64,000 bases of DNA from Nemania diffusa (lineage: Eukaryota > Ascomycota > Sordariomycetes > Xylariales > Xylariaceae). The notes beneath the pieces are model-generated. The model saw only the letters and a program-made list of their open reading frames with translations, searched no databases and was not told the origin of the DNA. The stretch is from contig JBBPUQ010000001.1 of the NCBI GenBank assembly GCA_038501195.1, forward strand, positions 3,596,001 to 3,660,000, in the 5' to 3' direction. The translations under genes were made by a program, and so were the position numbers. Below, piece after piece: positions 1 to 14,330 of the stretch; positions within the stretch are counted from its first letter, which is position 1, and each line of letters begins with the position of its first letter.

Positions 1-3000
1 GCGCCTTTATCATGGTCATTAAGCGGATACGTTGTTGATTTAGTTTCCCACGATACGATCCAGCCCTCTCTGTCCTGGGCGCTGGGTTCGCGGCCGTCCG
101 CATGTGAACAATCCCATTCGACCATTAAAATCTTGCTACCCTCATTGCCCCTACCCGCCTCAAACTCGAACCGCGCGAGAGCGTTGGGGGAAGATGGAGA
201 TATGGGTGAACCTGCCCTCTCAACTGACCCTTTGTTATCTTGACCACTCGAGGACGCAGCTGAATTGTCAGGTATGAGCAGCGTTCTGGACGGGTGCAAG
301 ACGGCTCCCGACTTTTCATCCATATTTTGTTTACGCGCGCTTCGCTAGCGCAGGCTGGGTTGCTGGGTGGGATGCACGGATACGTGGGTACTTGTGAAGG
401 TGTGTGTATCGTATGCTGTCGGTAAGCCCCCCTATAGTCTCATTCCAAGTCTCCCCGTGTGTCAGGTATGCCGACGAATGGGGCCGGCGAGGAGCGCTCT
501 TTGAGCGAAGAGCGCGCGTCTCAGCGCAAAGGCGTGTAGAATCGGCCAATCCCACTGCCCGGTACCCGAGAGCTGTGAGCTCAGAAGAGACGGCTAGACG
601 CGCGGGGAGCTGTTTATGGAAATTGAAAGCAACCGGGTGATGTGAAGGGTAATATGTCTGAGCGGCAAAATGATGGCTCGTAGACGGCAGACGGTAGACT
701 TGGTCGAGCTCGGCGCTCTGCACTCTATGCTTTGCCGCTGCTGTTCGTCCTCTGGCGGCTGTGGTTGTTCTCGGAGGGGTTTAAATGCTCGGTAATGGCT
801 AAGAGGGAGGGAGGATTTAAATTCCCTTTGGTGGACGTGAAGGAACGTAAGCGGTGCAGCATACGTGCAGATAGACAGGCAGGCTCAGGCTGGCCTCGTT
901 GCTGAGAGGACAATATTTATTGTTCCTGCCTTGCTCCCGCCAATCCAATTTTGCCAAGCGACAGCAGGTCCCTTCTAATGACACCAGAGAGCCGAATACG
1001 TAAGTCGCGAGTAGAAGACGGGAAAAGAAGGGCTTTCGTTGGCTATAACCAAGATGCTTAACTTGGATGGACTTCTGCCTAGATCAGGTAAGTAATGCTA
1101 GGTAGTAGATAGTATGACTACGGATATATGGCTAGGTAGGTACGGTATGTATGCCAACGCGCGCTGACCGGTTGGCGTCACTCTTCGCTCTTGACTCTTC
1201 ACGACCGAAGCTTCGGAGAAGGCTTCGGAGCAGGCTTCAGAGGAGGCTTTACAGTAGAGGGAGAGCATGACCAAGCGGGGAGGGATTGCCAGCTCTCTTT
1301 TCCCTTTGCGCAAGACGGTATCGCTAAAAGGGAACGCTCAACATCTTGGCACTGGGTTTTGAACATGCGTACAGTAGCATGATGGCGGCGGTACGGGATG
1401 AGAACTTTTGCCTCTTCGCGGAAAAGAGCCCGAAGCCCGCGGAACCCGCGAGCTCGGCCAAGCGTCTGCATGTAGCTTGGAAGTACCGTGAGGCAAGAAT
1501 TGTGCGTGTATGGTGTACGTAGTATGCGTATGAGGATGCCGGAACTGGACCAGCTGCATTACTTGCCATCTAAAAATAGATTTTTGTCGAGTCGGCGACC
1601 GGCGATTCGTTGGACGCTCTCGTCTATCCCGGCCAGTCCGGCTGCGTATGGGGATCGAAGTTTCATACTCTGTACCTGCTTATCTACATACGACTTAACC
1701 TAACCTCCCTGGGTACCCACTACCTATAGTACTCTATCAGGTGTTAATGATGAATGCATACTTTTCCAAACTCACATATGTACATATATATTTATATACT
1801 TACATTGCATACTCGCATGTCTCTCGCAAAACTGCATACCTAATATACAGAGTAGATACCTAGGTACCTACCTGGTAGGTAGAATAAAAAAGGAAATTCT
1901 TTGATAGGGAAGAGCTTCTTCGCTTCGACTACCTACCTAATCATAGGTATACGTACATGTTGTTTAATTGCTTGAAATAACGTTGTATCAGCCCCGAGAT
2001 TTTTCATAAACGGACCCATCTTACCTAAGTACCTACTAGATAAGTTCTGATTTCTGCAGTAGAAGATCGTCGTCGGAATTTCTGGCACACCCAGATTAGA
2101 TTAGACTCTGGTTGCTTCGCAAATTTTCGCGATCTGACTGATGTGCACGGGCAGAGCACGGGTGAGCAGAAGGCTGCACGGCTGTTGCTACCCCCCTTCT
2201 ACCCTCCTTTTCAGAATATCTACATATGTACCTACAACTCTGTCAACGCGTGAGAGTGCATGATAGACACATTGGAGACGCGTAGATTAGAGTCGCGGTG
2301 GTTTCTGCGACACTGACTACCTACCTACAGCACTCTGTACTCCAGCGAACCATCAAGAAGCTAATATAAAGAGGTAGTAGTCGTTATCTTGTAATCTTGG
2401 ATGGCGAGGAATGCTGTCGACTGACAATAGACTTCATGTTGTCTAATTCACACTAACACGGGATCATTGGCGTTCAGGGAGGGAATTTCCTCTCTGGACT
2501 TTCAGGCGCCATCTTAAGACAAGCGGTGAAATTTGAAGCTGGGAACTGCTTACTTCATTACCAAGTGCAAAATCTTCGACAGCAGCAGAACCTCTTATTG
2601 GATATTCGGTGCTGAGGAGCACGTGCGGACTGCCTGTATGTAGTGTCGAGATGTGTTAAGGATCGGAGATGACGAAACCTCATTTCCTAGGACGCTCGAT
2701 AAATGAGAAACATTCCAATGTGGAAATTGTGCGTATCGATTTTTACAACTAGAATTATTATCCCAAAACTCTATAGCATAATTGCATATAGGCCTAGATT
2801 ATGTAAATAGTAGCCTATACACACTTGATATTAGGTCACTGTATTTTGTTTAATACCTACCTGTATAACTAGGGTATATTCTGACTTTGTTAGTCGTTAA
2901 TTCCATTCGATTGTTTTTGTTTAAGATCTGGTATACGTATAAAGCCTGGGTCTGCCTGAGTTATCTAGACCGCGTGGTTTCAAGTCACTAGACTCCCGTC

Positions 3001-6000
3001 ATCGTGGGGAAGCGTGCGTCGGTGATGTGCCTATCTTGAAATATTTTCTGGCTGGTACTGGTGGAGGAATAGATTCGCTTACTTGCAGTAAATAACATTA
3101 TCTCCCCAAGCCGATTTGATCATTGGTCTAGTTACGTCACACATATCATGTTTACGGACTAAGGTTTTAGATCGACGAGAAGACTGCTTGAACTGGTAGT
3201 CGGACGGAAGTATCAATTCCCCAGATCGTGAAAATCCGCTTGCCTGCTTTGGACTATGCAAGTAGTATGCACTCTTGGACCACGTACCGAATCCACAGAG
3301 ACGAACAATGAAAAATAGCAAGCCTCTACTGCGCAGAGCCTGTTGCCTGTTGGTCGCGGACTCCCTAATTAAATTGCTCTACGCGCATCGTGTTGCGTTG
3401 ACGGCCAGTGGCCATGTCTTAGATAGGTCAATATAGGAGATGATCAATTCTCCCATTGGGCCTAGTTGATAGACATGTTCGAATGCGTACCTAACCTACT
3501 GTATGCATATATGTGCCGTGACACGTTTCAAGGTCGATCCCGGCAACATCACGGCCAAAGTACAGAGAGCAGTGTCGTACCTGCAAAGATATATACCGAG
3601 GTAGGTATTGGTGGGTTTGGAAGAAAATTGCTGTTTAGTAGCAGAGCAGACTTCGTGTCAATGTCGAAAATTTAGGCAAAGGCCTTATTTGCGCCTCACA
3701 AAAAAATCTTCAAAATCTTCAGAGCATCGTCAGTACGCAGTAAGACGGCAAGCCTGGCGACTCGGGCAATTTACAGCTTACCTAGTGTTCATTTATACCT
3801 CCTCGAAATGAGCCCGGAGTATTCGTGATACCGCTTTAGGCATAGCTTCGACCAAATGTTTGTCCGAAAGGGGGAAGCTTCTAGTGATACAGCCAACCAG
3901 AATCACCAGAATTATGTATTACAAGGATCTTAGATGTGGAGATTCACCGCAATAGGGCCGCACGCCCTGTCAAGCTAAGCGGCTCTATCGCGGGGAATTC
4001 CAATCATTACTAGCTGCTATAGTATGGTGGTAGATGTTGTGCCTACTGCGTAGAATGATGAAGTGTAACGATGACACAATGATACGATGATACGATGAGA
4101 CGATGAGACTACTTACTTACTGCGTACAATATTCGGCGAAGGTAAAAAAATAGATCGGGATGGGTTAGGAGGTGGCGGTATGGTACTACTATGCGGATCG
4201 AAGTATGTTTGGCTAAGGAAGGGAAGAGTCAGTGAAGACGGACTTGGTGTCATCGTAGATTGGTGGTCTTCATATGATGACCCAACATTATTATTCTCTT
4301 TGCTTCTCTAAAGCACTACATATAGTTGGGAGCAAGTCAAGAGCACCTACATACCTAAACCCACTGTTAAATTGATCACTTATCTAGCCCACGTGAGGTT
4401 AGCCATGGAGTCTAGGTACGGTAAAACGTCAAAGACAGGACCGTTAACTTGCCAGTGCCAAACGCTAAGCGAGGGTTCTCATCATTTAGCGAGCAGTGAC
4501 GATGTATTACACAGCCTGTGAGGGTTTAACCTAGCATACACTCCAAGGACTAGGGAGACGATGTCTTGGTACAAAGGTTCCACTACGAAGCAGAGGGACA
4601 TTTTTAAAAGAAATGCCGAAACAGAGCGCAAATACTCCCCGATGGGGGGTAGGTCGATATAAACCAGACAAGTATGTATGCGTACAACTATAGTGGCTAG
4701 CCGGCCGTTGTCCTTCGTGTATTGTTGATACGAGCTTTTCGCGACTCTCGACTAGGCGTCAAGTGAATCATATTGAATATGAAAAATAGGCACATTTGCT
4801 CGTGGTACTGCTCGTGGCGTGACCTATTTTAGATCTTTGTTTTCAGTAGGCTCCTCACGTGTAAGAACACATCATATCATTAAAAGGTATATGATATGTT
4901 GTTGACATTGGCCTAATGACTGCATGTTAATAGATAAGGGGCCATCAACGAACTGCGATACTTGTGCGTATAATTTTCGGGCCACAAAGGAGTGATCTTA
5001 ACATTGTGTGTGGTCCACGCTACGTTGTTGGTTGGTTCGGTATAAGCCGTAGATATCTACGCTGAAACGTCCATGCTTATGAATGAGGTCCGGATGAACT
5101 AGGCCTTTACACTACAGACTGCCCTCCATGCTCTGTCGGACAGCTAATGGTGAGTTGTTTGAGCAATAGACTGATAAATGGCTTTATGCAGGCCTGCTGT
5201 GACACCACTGGTGGTGTGAATAGGCTAAATTGGAGCCGCGTTTTATGCCTTGACACCTAACTCTATGTACCATCTGACATTGGTTGTCTATACAAGCAAG
5301 TAAGGAGAAGCAAAACGGGCACCAGAGATGCACTTACACATGGCAAAGGAAGGGATCCAGGAGTCAAGAAACCACTGGTGGAGTTAGGCCAGGACACCGA
5401 TGCAAGATAACGAGTCCGGGCTACGATGGTTCCAATGGTGACCGGACCATGATATCAACTTGCGGCTATGCGGTCAGAGGATTTGGCAGTGGAGGATGAC
5501 CGAGGCTCGCGGGCCGATAAGTAGCGTCTAAATTGATATTTGACCCTAGACGTCACTAATAATAATTGACGCAGAGCCAAGGGGACGACCCCCAACTTGA
5601 AGCTATACGCCAGCAGCCGCGTAGAGGCAAGCGAGGGACAAAGCGGACTACCTACAGGTAGACAAGAGTAACATCGTGATTCCTTTTGGCGGCACACTAC
5701 CTAGGTATAAGTAAAGGATATTAGGTGTCTGCCGGACAAATGGTCCCATCGTATTGCCCTCATAGACAATGTAGATAAAGGCTAGATACTTGAGATATAT
5801 GATACACTACGTAGAAACCACTTGTTAACAAAGTACTTCACGACCGCCGCTTCATGACTGACCGACAAAGCGCAGAGACAGGCAGGGAGCACTGTGTCAG
5901 TACGTAGTAGCGGTAGAAAGAAGAAGCGGGACGTTCCATGTATAAGTAGTGGTGTTGGGATAAATTACTTCAGAGGATAAATGTTCAAGCTGGATTGGGG

Positions 6001-7300
6001 GAGCCCCAGGAATAAGGAGGTATACCGTACCGTATATATGTGTGCATGTAGTTATAGTATCCAGTGTATGCTGTACCTCGCTTCTTCCTCTGTTCAGGCA
6101 CACGAGTATGCAGTAGCAAGGGAGTCCCGCCTCGCATAACACAGACCTTACTTGTAAGTAGGTACCTACTGTGGTATTCGATCTTGTTTTGCAGTATCTA
6201 CTCTGTACGTTTTGGATAGTGGCACGCTGACTCTCAACGTACAAAGGTAGGTAGGTAGGTATGTAAGAGCCTGCCTGAGAGGAGCTACCAAAGCTGGTGA
6301 GTCCGACGTATAGCGCACGGTACTCAAAACAAATGGTAGGTGCGCATGGATGGATGAAAAGAGGGTGCGTGGAGAGGGAGAGATAAGGTTGACGGGTGTT
6401 CCTCGGTGTAGAGTTGTCAAGTATTCTGTATAACTGAGGTGTTGATGGGCAAGGCGGGCACGACGACGCCTCACTCGCTGGCCAAAGGTCGGCAGCACTC
6501 CACTATTTGGCCGGCCAAGTCGCCGTAACCAGCAAGAGAGAACGCATTCCAGAGCACCCCATTACTGCCCCATCCCACCTTGGCACCGTGTTAATAAGTC
6601 ACTTCGGCGCTCCAACAGTCCCAGCAGCCCCAGACAAGCCAGATTGAGCCATCGGATCCACCGAGAAAGGTATGCTACACTGTACAAGTACTGACATGCA
6701 ACCCCATACTACCTACTATTGCTACTGTTACCTCTACCACTACCACCACTGGCAGTACCTACGTATGTGTGCTGTAATAGGTACACTGCTCGCTTCACTG
6801 GAGCCACTACTGGCTGTAGCTCTTCTTCATGTGTACGGGTACCTTACGCTGTACTGACCTTAGGAGGTACTTAACAGCATCAGCAAGAGAGGAAAGAACC
6901 CAAGGTAGGTAGGTATATGTGTACGTACTATTACAGGTGGAATATAAAAGGTACCTAGCATGCAAGATGAGGTACCCGAGATACCTGGAGCAGGTAACAT
7001 TCCTAGTGTACAGTACCCTGTATGTTAGGTACCTACAGCGGGTAGGGTAAGTACTGTGCCCGCCTTTCTCTGCGCGCCGGATACAGCTACCCACTACCTA
7101 CCTAGGTACCCACCTGTGCTACTAGTGGTGTTCTGTATTCTGTACCGACCTACACTAAATGCCCCCGGGTTGCCAATCAAGAAGCTCCGCCAGCCCCAAG
7201 ACCATCGTTCTCAGGGTCTCGACAAGCTTTCGGCCTTATTGTCTCCCATTTTCCACTCCCTCTCTCCCACCTAGTTTATTACCTATTCCACCTTGGTGGG
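1..7300. other. Gene-poor left flank with no supportable gene
   Basis: No open frame here looks like protein: the longest (331-723, minus) has only a GTG start and a low-complexity composition, and no pair of frames could be joined into a recognisable product. The stretch holds an imperfect tandem repeat of a GGCTTCRGAG-like unit (about 1207-1250), a short ACGATGA-type tandem (about 4068-4108), many TACCTACC/TACCTAGGTA motifs (1690-2040, 2310-2330, 5690-5710, 6165-6260, 6700-7120) and AT-richer segments around 2700-2950 and 4860-4930. I see no tRNA, rRNA or transposase remnant in it. Confidence 0.6.
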
Positions 7301-7371
7301 AGACGTGATACGATTACATACAACACAGAGCCTTTTGTAGCTGGACGGTTACCTTGTCCCTCGGCCCTACC

Positions 7372-7417
7372 TGCGTCTCTCTCTGCGTCTCTGCGTCTCT
7401 GCGTCTCTGCGTCTCTA
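7372..7417. repeat. 8-base tandem repeat (CTGCGTCT) upstream of the F-box gene
   Basis: The unit CTGCGTCT is repeated about five times, followed by CT-rich tracts (about 7448-7470, repeats of TTCC). Pyrimidine-rich tracts are common near fungal transcription starts, so this may lie in the promoter or long leader of the F-box gene starting at 8160. That link is inference. Confidence 0.6.
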
Positions 7418-8159
7418 CGACCCTGCGACCTTGCGATTCGCTAGCTCACTTTCCTTTTCCTTTTCCTCCTCCCCCATCACTGGACGCCGCATGAGGATTT
7501 GACCCCCAAGCTTCGATTCCCTCATCCCAAACCGTCGTCTGTCCACCCACACCCTCAACCACCAACGCCCAGTCCTCTATCCTATTCACGACACCGCGGC
7601 CGCCCTCGCCCTCACCCTCGCCCTCTCTTTAATCGCCCTGTCGACGCCCTCTGGATATTAACATTATTATTATTGGGCTGGTAGGACCATCGAGTGACTA
7701 GTAATTGGTTTTGTGATTGCTTGGATATCTCGGCAGACTCGGTCGTTTGGCAACACACCTGGAAGAAGAACGAAGACGGACTTTTGATTGACGATACTTC
7801 GAGTGCCGGGGTTGCGTGTTTCGTGCTGTCGCTCACTTCTTTGAACCGATCCGTCGAAATCCATCTTGTCGCTCGTTTGAACCGTGCTCTTGGTCTTCCG
7901 GATATTCGACAACGCACTCTGTCGCGCGCCGCATGAGTCTTGGGCGGGCGCGCTTGGTTTTTGATACCGCAAAAGGTCGTCTTCTCGTCTGCAATGTATC
8001 AACATGATTGATGTGCAATTGTTGTCTGTTGGTATCGTTAGCTATATCACTGCCGTGTTACCTGCTCCTACGAGGGCAAGCGGGCACTAGAAGCGCCGCC
8101 GCCTGTCCTCCTGTTAATTGAGGCGTATCGGTCTATACGCATTCCCCAACACGATTGCC

Positions 8160-9789
8160 ATGGACCCTCCACATATCACCGAGTTCGCCTCGCAGCGATA
8201 TTTCGAAAAACTACGACAACTCAGCGAATCAAGAGATCAGCCTCAAGATGCCGCTGCTCACCCCCATGACGCCTTTGCCATTGCGCAATCCTCCACATTC
8301 ATACTTCCTATCGGCCAGTCCAGGCTGCCGGATCAACCGATAACACATGACCATCAGAAGTCAGAGAAGCGCCGGGCAAACTTCAGCTTTCGAACTATTC
8401 TTCCTACACGGACATCTGCAGAGCACGACCTTCGAAGCGCCTCTATTGAATCTACGCGGAAAAAGAGGTATGAAGCACGCAATATTAATCCATTCTATCG
8501 TGGTTGCTAAGTAACGTTTGAGTAGTCTCCCGTTTGATCAACTATTCTCAAACTTGCCAAACGAACTCAAGATCCAAATTATTGCTTCCTTGCCGCTGTC
8601 CGATATATTAAGCATGCGCCTCGCATCGAGGTCTTGGTTTGCCATGATCACTATCAACGAATCATCGATAACGCGATATCACCTAGAACATCACGTCCCA
8701 GCCTATGCCACGCGCCTATTCCCTGCACCTGAACCCTCTTTAATGAAACTACACTATTTGTGTGGCATATGGCACAGGTTACATGTCGCTAGTAAGCTAT
8801 CTTTTTTAATAAGTGAGAGAGTTACCAAGGAGATCTTTCTTCGAACAACAGAAGCGCAACGCAACGAATTTGCCCCCCAGTACGAACGGATGCGACGCCG
8901 ACTCGTGCCGTTATTATTTACAATCTTTCACTTCTTTGAAACGTATAGGACTCTACATTTGGACTACATCAGAGAACACGGCCACGGCCTTAAACACGAA
9001 CCATATACGATAAATCCGATCGAAGCCCAGGTTATGAATATGTACGACGATCAAACATTACTAAGGGTTCATCAAGTATTTCCCCTGGTCGTCTCTTCGT
9101 TTTGTCGGCGGTTGCGGCCTCCTTCCTATGTAGGCAGATTTGAGCGTTCTTTGAGAGGTTACTTGAGGGATAAACCCGAGGACGAAGTATACGTTACATC
9201 ATTGTGCGTCGGTGGACTTCGTCAGGTAGAACGGTTCTGGGAAGTGAAGGGCTATAACACAAGACGAGCTACTGTTGATACATGGTATCAGTCCGTTACA
9301 GACGAGCCGGTTGAGCCGATTGCGAAGCCACGCCGGGGATTTATGGGCCTAAGCCGGAAGAAATCGAGCTTAAACGTCAGTGAAGGTGGAAGGGCCGCGA
9401 TGGATATAACTTCTAATAACCGTGAACGAAGGGGGTCGGACCACAGCCGACGGGGTAGTGATGTTTCGACGAACTCGTGGAGGGATTTTGTATTTGGTAC
9501 CAGTCTCTCCGAAGGGATGCCTATGGGACCACTTTCACGAGAACAGCTCCAAGTATTGTTGCCTGATCTACCAGACTTGCACTCTATTTGGCTCCCTACG
9601 GCTGAGGCACTCATCCTCGATAGAGGCATTGTCGGACGACCACAGGATATCAAACGCAACGGGCCTGCTTTATTGGACCTGATACGCGAGGATGGTGCCG
9701 CCGAGGAAGACGAGTGGCTGTATGGTCGTGCTGCCCCCGACTCTGTACGACCGCCTCTCGAGGCAATCGAAGAAGATCCTATCGAATAG
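8160..9789 (+). CDS. F-box domain protein
   Basis: Two exons, 8160-8467 and 8526-9789, give 523 residues; the 58-base intron starts GTATGA, has GCTAAG near its end and closes with TAG, and the phases match. The ATG at 8160 sits in GCCATGG. An F-box begins at about residue 104: LPNELKIQIIASLPLSDI, then SMRLASRSW. In the family this motif binds Skp1 and places the protein as a substrate receptor of an SCF ubiquitin ligase. The remainder has no repeat class I recognise; a basic, serine-rich stretch around residues 380-430 looks disordered. The carboxyl end is acidic (EEDEW, EAIEEDPIE). The gene is convergent with the AT-hook gene. The target is unknown. Confidence 0.85.
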
Positions 9790-11369
9790 ATGAACGAGGA
9801 TATTCATCTATGGGATATGTGCTCCAACTCATCTAAATCCTGAAGCATTTGCGGGCGTTTTGGAACTGGTGGATTATTTGTCTTGCATATTTGCGCGAAG
9901 AGTATTTTAATTGTCTGAAATTTCGTCTTGGAGAGACCTAAGACGACTACAAGCGGGCATGACATGGCCTGTTTTGGTACGGCCTTTACAATGTCTAGAC
10001 GGGCATGAAGCATCTTTTTTGTCTTTGTTATTGCCTACCACCAAATCGGTGCAATAGTTGCGATCGTTTTCTTATTTTGTCATATCGGCATGCAGGGCAA
10101 GTCAATCCCAATCAAACCCGGGATGGAAGGGACGGAAAGGGCATTATTGGGGTATGCAAGGCGCTATCTGGAGGGCCAGATGAGGTTCGATGATTTTAAT
10201 TCAGCACCATGGAAGCGCGGCTGGATGTCACCTGGAGAAGATGTATCGATAGATAGATATATCTATTATTGCATTGGAAGTGAAATTATTTGACCTTTTA
10301 ACCAACCATCCGCCTTGACCGTTATTTTATTATCCTTGTTCTTTCTTTTTTATCGATCTACTAAGATTACGGACGTCGCGTTTGGCTTGAAAACGTTAGA
10401 TAGATGTTTTTCAAGTTCGAAATGGTCGTATACGACATCGGGGAGGCTTATGATACCATTATCAATATCCACAACGTAGCATGCTGAAGTTTCATTGCTT
10501 CGAAGATATAGCTTTAGCGACTGTCGTTCAAATACCTTAGAATCCTATTAAATAAGACGCCAACATTCGTGTGTCTACTTCTCTATCTACATATGTAGGT
10601 AGATTTATATTCATCGACTTCACTTATTCTAGTCTACCTTTATTTAGTATCCGCGTAAAACCTAATGTCAAACTCATACAAAGTTAGAAGTCAATGCCTA
10701 GCAATGGAAGTGGTATATTCTAACGCCTCATTATTTATGGAATGGAACCGGTTTTTCGCCTGCTTCCGCCTCTGGGCAGAAACCTCAACCCAAACCATGA
10801 GCGGATAAGCATGCACATGAACAAGTGGATGTGAAGCTACGAACGCACCATAGAGACATAACTAAATGGATGAAGAGTCATCAACATACAGATTTAAGGA
10901 GAAAAGATGAAGAGGACGATGGGTCGAGAAATAGAACCTTAGTGTTCGGTTCATGAAGACAATACCATAAAAAGAATTGAGAAAAAAAAACCCCCAACGT
11001 AAGAAATCGGCCCGTCATTTCCCTTTCCGATCCTTCCCTTTGCATTCCATTTTCATTTGCTCCTCATATCTTTGCCTCATGCACTTCAAGTTTATACTCG
11101 AATCATTCAATCAATCATCGATGACCATGATGTGATTCCTCCCCATGGCACCTTAATGAAACCCTGTACATCTCACGTATTATTCTCACATACCCCTTCC
11201 GTCAATCCAGAGCTTTCATGAAAACCCTCCGAAAAACGCCGCATGTCATGGAAGAAGTGTTTATGAATGAGAAAATGTTCAAAAACCAAGCCCCTCGTGT
11301 CCCGCTTCCCTTACGCCACGCATATTGCTCAACAATAGAAATTTCTGTCATAGTCAAAGTAGTTTAATT
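9790..11369. other. Intergenic region between convergent genes
   Basis: This should contain the 3' ends of the F-box gene (from the left) and the AT-hook gene (from the right). I see poly-T/poly-A stretches (for example about 10982-10990) and short TAGATAGATA runs near 10250, but no coding potential; the small frames at 9804-10293 are not convincing. Confidence 0.5.
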
Positions 11370-14330
11370 TCATGAAGCCCATCGATTTTGCTGGCCTGTG
11401 CGGCCCATGCTGGCAGACCCTAGATAAGTGGTGTTCATATTGGAGGATGAATAGAGGGGGGCAGCGTTTGAGCCTGATGAGCGTTGCTGTTGTGGCACAG
11501 CACCATTATTGAGAGAGTATGAACTGCCCCCGATACCCATACCGCCGTGACCGCCGCCCGAATCAAGACTCATATCGAATAAGCTTGAATCGGAAAAGGT
11601 TGGAAAGGAAGAAGGAAGGCCAGAATGCGAAGTGTTGTGTGTTGTCGCGGTTGCTGATGTCTGCCGCGCGCCAAAATGCGGCGAGTGATTTGCGACTCCG
11701 TGGCTCGTCGCATTGCTAGAACGGTAGGTACCGTTGTCTAGAGGAGATGCTGAAGGTGTCCGGCGCGTTCCAAACGCGGCGTTACTGTGGATTAAGGAGG
11801 GCGATCCACGGTAATTATTATCGGTTTGCATCAGAGGTGAGTTTGACTGGGTACTAAACTGAGGAGAATTCGTAACGTGTTGGACAAGTCCTGTGTTAGG
11901 TGAAGCGCTCGATATGTGCTGTTGGGGGCGTTGTGTGGTTGAATATGACGCTTGTTGCTGTGTATTATATGAAGACCCAAGCCCCTGGCCTTGGGAGTAG
12001 TAGTTTTGAGGTGCTCTGGGTTGTTGCTGCGATGTCAACGTTGCCGACATCTGGGGTAACTTCGAAGGCTGAGTAGAGATTGGTGACGCCGTTTGGGTCG
12101 GTGGTTGCTGTTTCTGCCTCCCGGTAGTAGCTTGCCTCGAGCTGTCAGACAGATTTTGTAGAGCAGTAAAATGTTCGTAGTGGGCATCTAAACCTCCCGT
12201 AGGTGTTGGAGCTGCTGCTGGAGCAGGTGATACTGTAGACCCTATGGAACTAGTGGAGTGAGGTTGCTGTTTATGTAGTGGGCGACTATTGTTGTAGGTC
12301 TGCATTTGGTCGGTGTGGCTTTGCATTGCAGCGTAATGCGCTTCAAGCCCTTCCGCTGCAGGATGAGTTTGAGTGACATCTCCGGGGTTAGGCTGATGCG
12401 TAGGTTCAGCTACAGACACAGGCGGAACGGGGGCCTTTTGGCTCATGTTGTTAGGAGTCTGCCGTCTGGCCGTGACCGCTGACGACGACTCTTGGGACTT
12501 GCGTGCACGTTTGACTGGTGGATTGGCGGTATTGCTCGGAGTGGGTTGGTGTATTGGCTGACTAGCCTGGTTTTGGAGTTGTGTAGATGTAGATGGTGTT
12601 GCTTGCATGGTGTTTGACTGTACATGTTGGGAGCTTGAAACTGTCCCTCCTAGAGGCGCTGTGATTTCGACTTGAGTCGTGGTGTTTCCAGCCGGTCTTT
12701 TCCGTTTCTTTGCTGTTACTGTCGAAGCCTTAACTTGACTCGGCGGCGGCGGGAGGGTAGGCGTCCTGGTTTGTGCAGGTTGATGATTTTCGTGGCTATG
12801 AGTGATAGTCCCATTGACGCCGGAGGCGGCAAACCCATCTGTGAAGTCCAAGGCGGGCGTAGATGCCTGGACTGAAGGCAGATCTGAGGTGACATTGAGA
12901 TCCGCGCGTTGCTGCTTGGGAGTGCTAGCGGCGGCAATGTCATTTATAGTCTCGATAGTAGGCTTGGGCCGGCTTTTAGTCGGCTTTAGTTTGGCTGAAC
13001 TGGGGTTGTTTTTGGGCTGGGCATCGAGCATAGGAACTGGTACAGGTACCGGAGTTACTTTTGGTGGTGGGACTGATGGTAAGGCGGATTTATCCTTTGG
13101 GCGATTCTTCGATCCCTTTGGCCGTCCACGTCTTTTGGCACTCGAACCAGGTGCGGCGTTAATGTCGTTAATGGATCGGAAACCGGCTGCAGAACCTGTT
13201 GCGGGCGTAGTAGTCGAAATCCCGCCACCATTTAGTCCTGTTGGTGTGGTCGGGGCATCTCTTAGGGCTGTCATAGCCTCTACGAGATCTCCATGGTCAT
13301 TTAACTCCAGGACGCTGTCTTCTACATCAACCCAGCTGTCATCTTGAGGATCGTGTGCTGGATCCTCTGCCCCTTTGCCGGTCTTTTGTGTTCCCTTTTT
13401 CAGGCCCTTGTCACTTCGAGACTTGGTAGCCTTGCTTCCCTTAGGCCTTCCTCTCGGTCGTTTCTGGCTAGAAGTTTGAGCTGTTGGATCTTCGACGTAT
13501 CTCGGACGAGGATGTTCCAGGTCTGGAAATATCTCGGCTACCCAGCCAACAAAAAGAGACCCTGAGCCATTGGACTCGGCGCTCTCGGGGAATTTGCCGT
13601 CTGCTGGAGGCGGCGCGTCGGGGACCCCACCAAAGAAAGCGAGACCCTTGCAGATCTGGTCAACCACAGTGTGATGAGGTAATGTCCGCAGAAGTGTCAA
13701 CAGGCGGGCCTGCTCAGCTTTGGTCTCTGCGACTGTCAATGGTCTGGGTGGGCTAGGCTCGACGACGGGCTCAACAGATCGTTTGGGAGAATTGAATTGT
13801 TTTAGGCCAGGTGGACGTGGATAGTTTGCCCTTCGTTGGTGTGATACGTAGACGTCGGTTTGAGCCAATTTGGCTTGCAAAGCTGTACTTTCGCTTGTGC
13901 GCTTCGCAGCAGCATCTCTTCCCTCACTCGCACGGTGGCTGGCCACATCCATATGCATAACGCCGAAATTTCCCTTCATCTGCTCATTCACGTTCTTCAA
14001 CTTGCTAGGAACAGGGTTTCGGACGCGTCCATCCCGAGGGTATATCCTCATCTCTGCCCCTGGAGAGCTATCCAGGGGAGCCACAATGGAGTTTGAGGGG
14101 CCATTGGCAACCCCATTTACTGCAGCACTCGGCGCCGAGAGCGATGGGGTAAGAACGGCGGGCGATTCAGATAGTGACGGAGCACCGGTGCTTGAAGGCC
14201 TCACGGCACCAGCGATTGGCGCGTTGGCCGAACTGGCGGGTGGTTGGCCTGTCGCACAAACACGTTAATAACTACAGGAATGGAATCACATAGAGGTATG
14301 ATGTTGCTGCTTACTAGAAGCGGTGGCCAT
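11370..14330 (-). CDS. AT-hook, low-complexity nuclear protein
   Basis: Coding exons are 14330-14315 (16 bases, MATAS plus one base) and 14248-11370, giving 964 residues; the 66-base intron runs from GTAAGC to GACAG and restores phase. Two AT-hooks are visible, RPRGRPKGSK at about residue 270 and KRRGRPKGSK at about 377. This motif binds the minor groove of AT-rich DNA, so a chromatin or transcription role is likely. Residues about 180-255 (LLRTLPHHTVVDQICKGLAF then FVGWVAEIFPDLE) form the only ordered-looking segment and may be a conserved domain I cannot name. The last 500 residues are Gln/Ser/Thr/Pro-rich, like an activation domain or prion-like tract. The long 2.1 kb upstream region is GGT-rich. 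Confidence 0.85.

Noticed and set aside
331..723. 130-codon open frame on the minus strand
   Set aside because: Begins with GTG, has no internal ATG, no domain, and overlaps an open frame on the other strand; chance frame in a GC-balanced stretch.
12802..13347. 181-codon plus-strand frame opposite the AT-hook gene
   Set aside because: Antisense shadow; the minus strand contains AT-hooks in the right frame.
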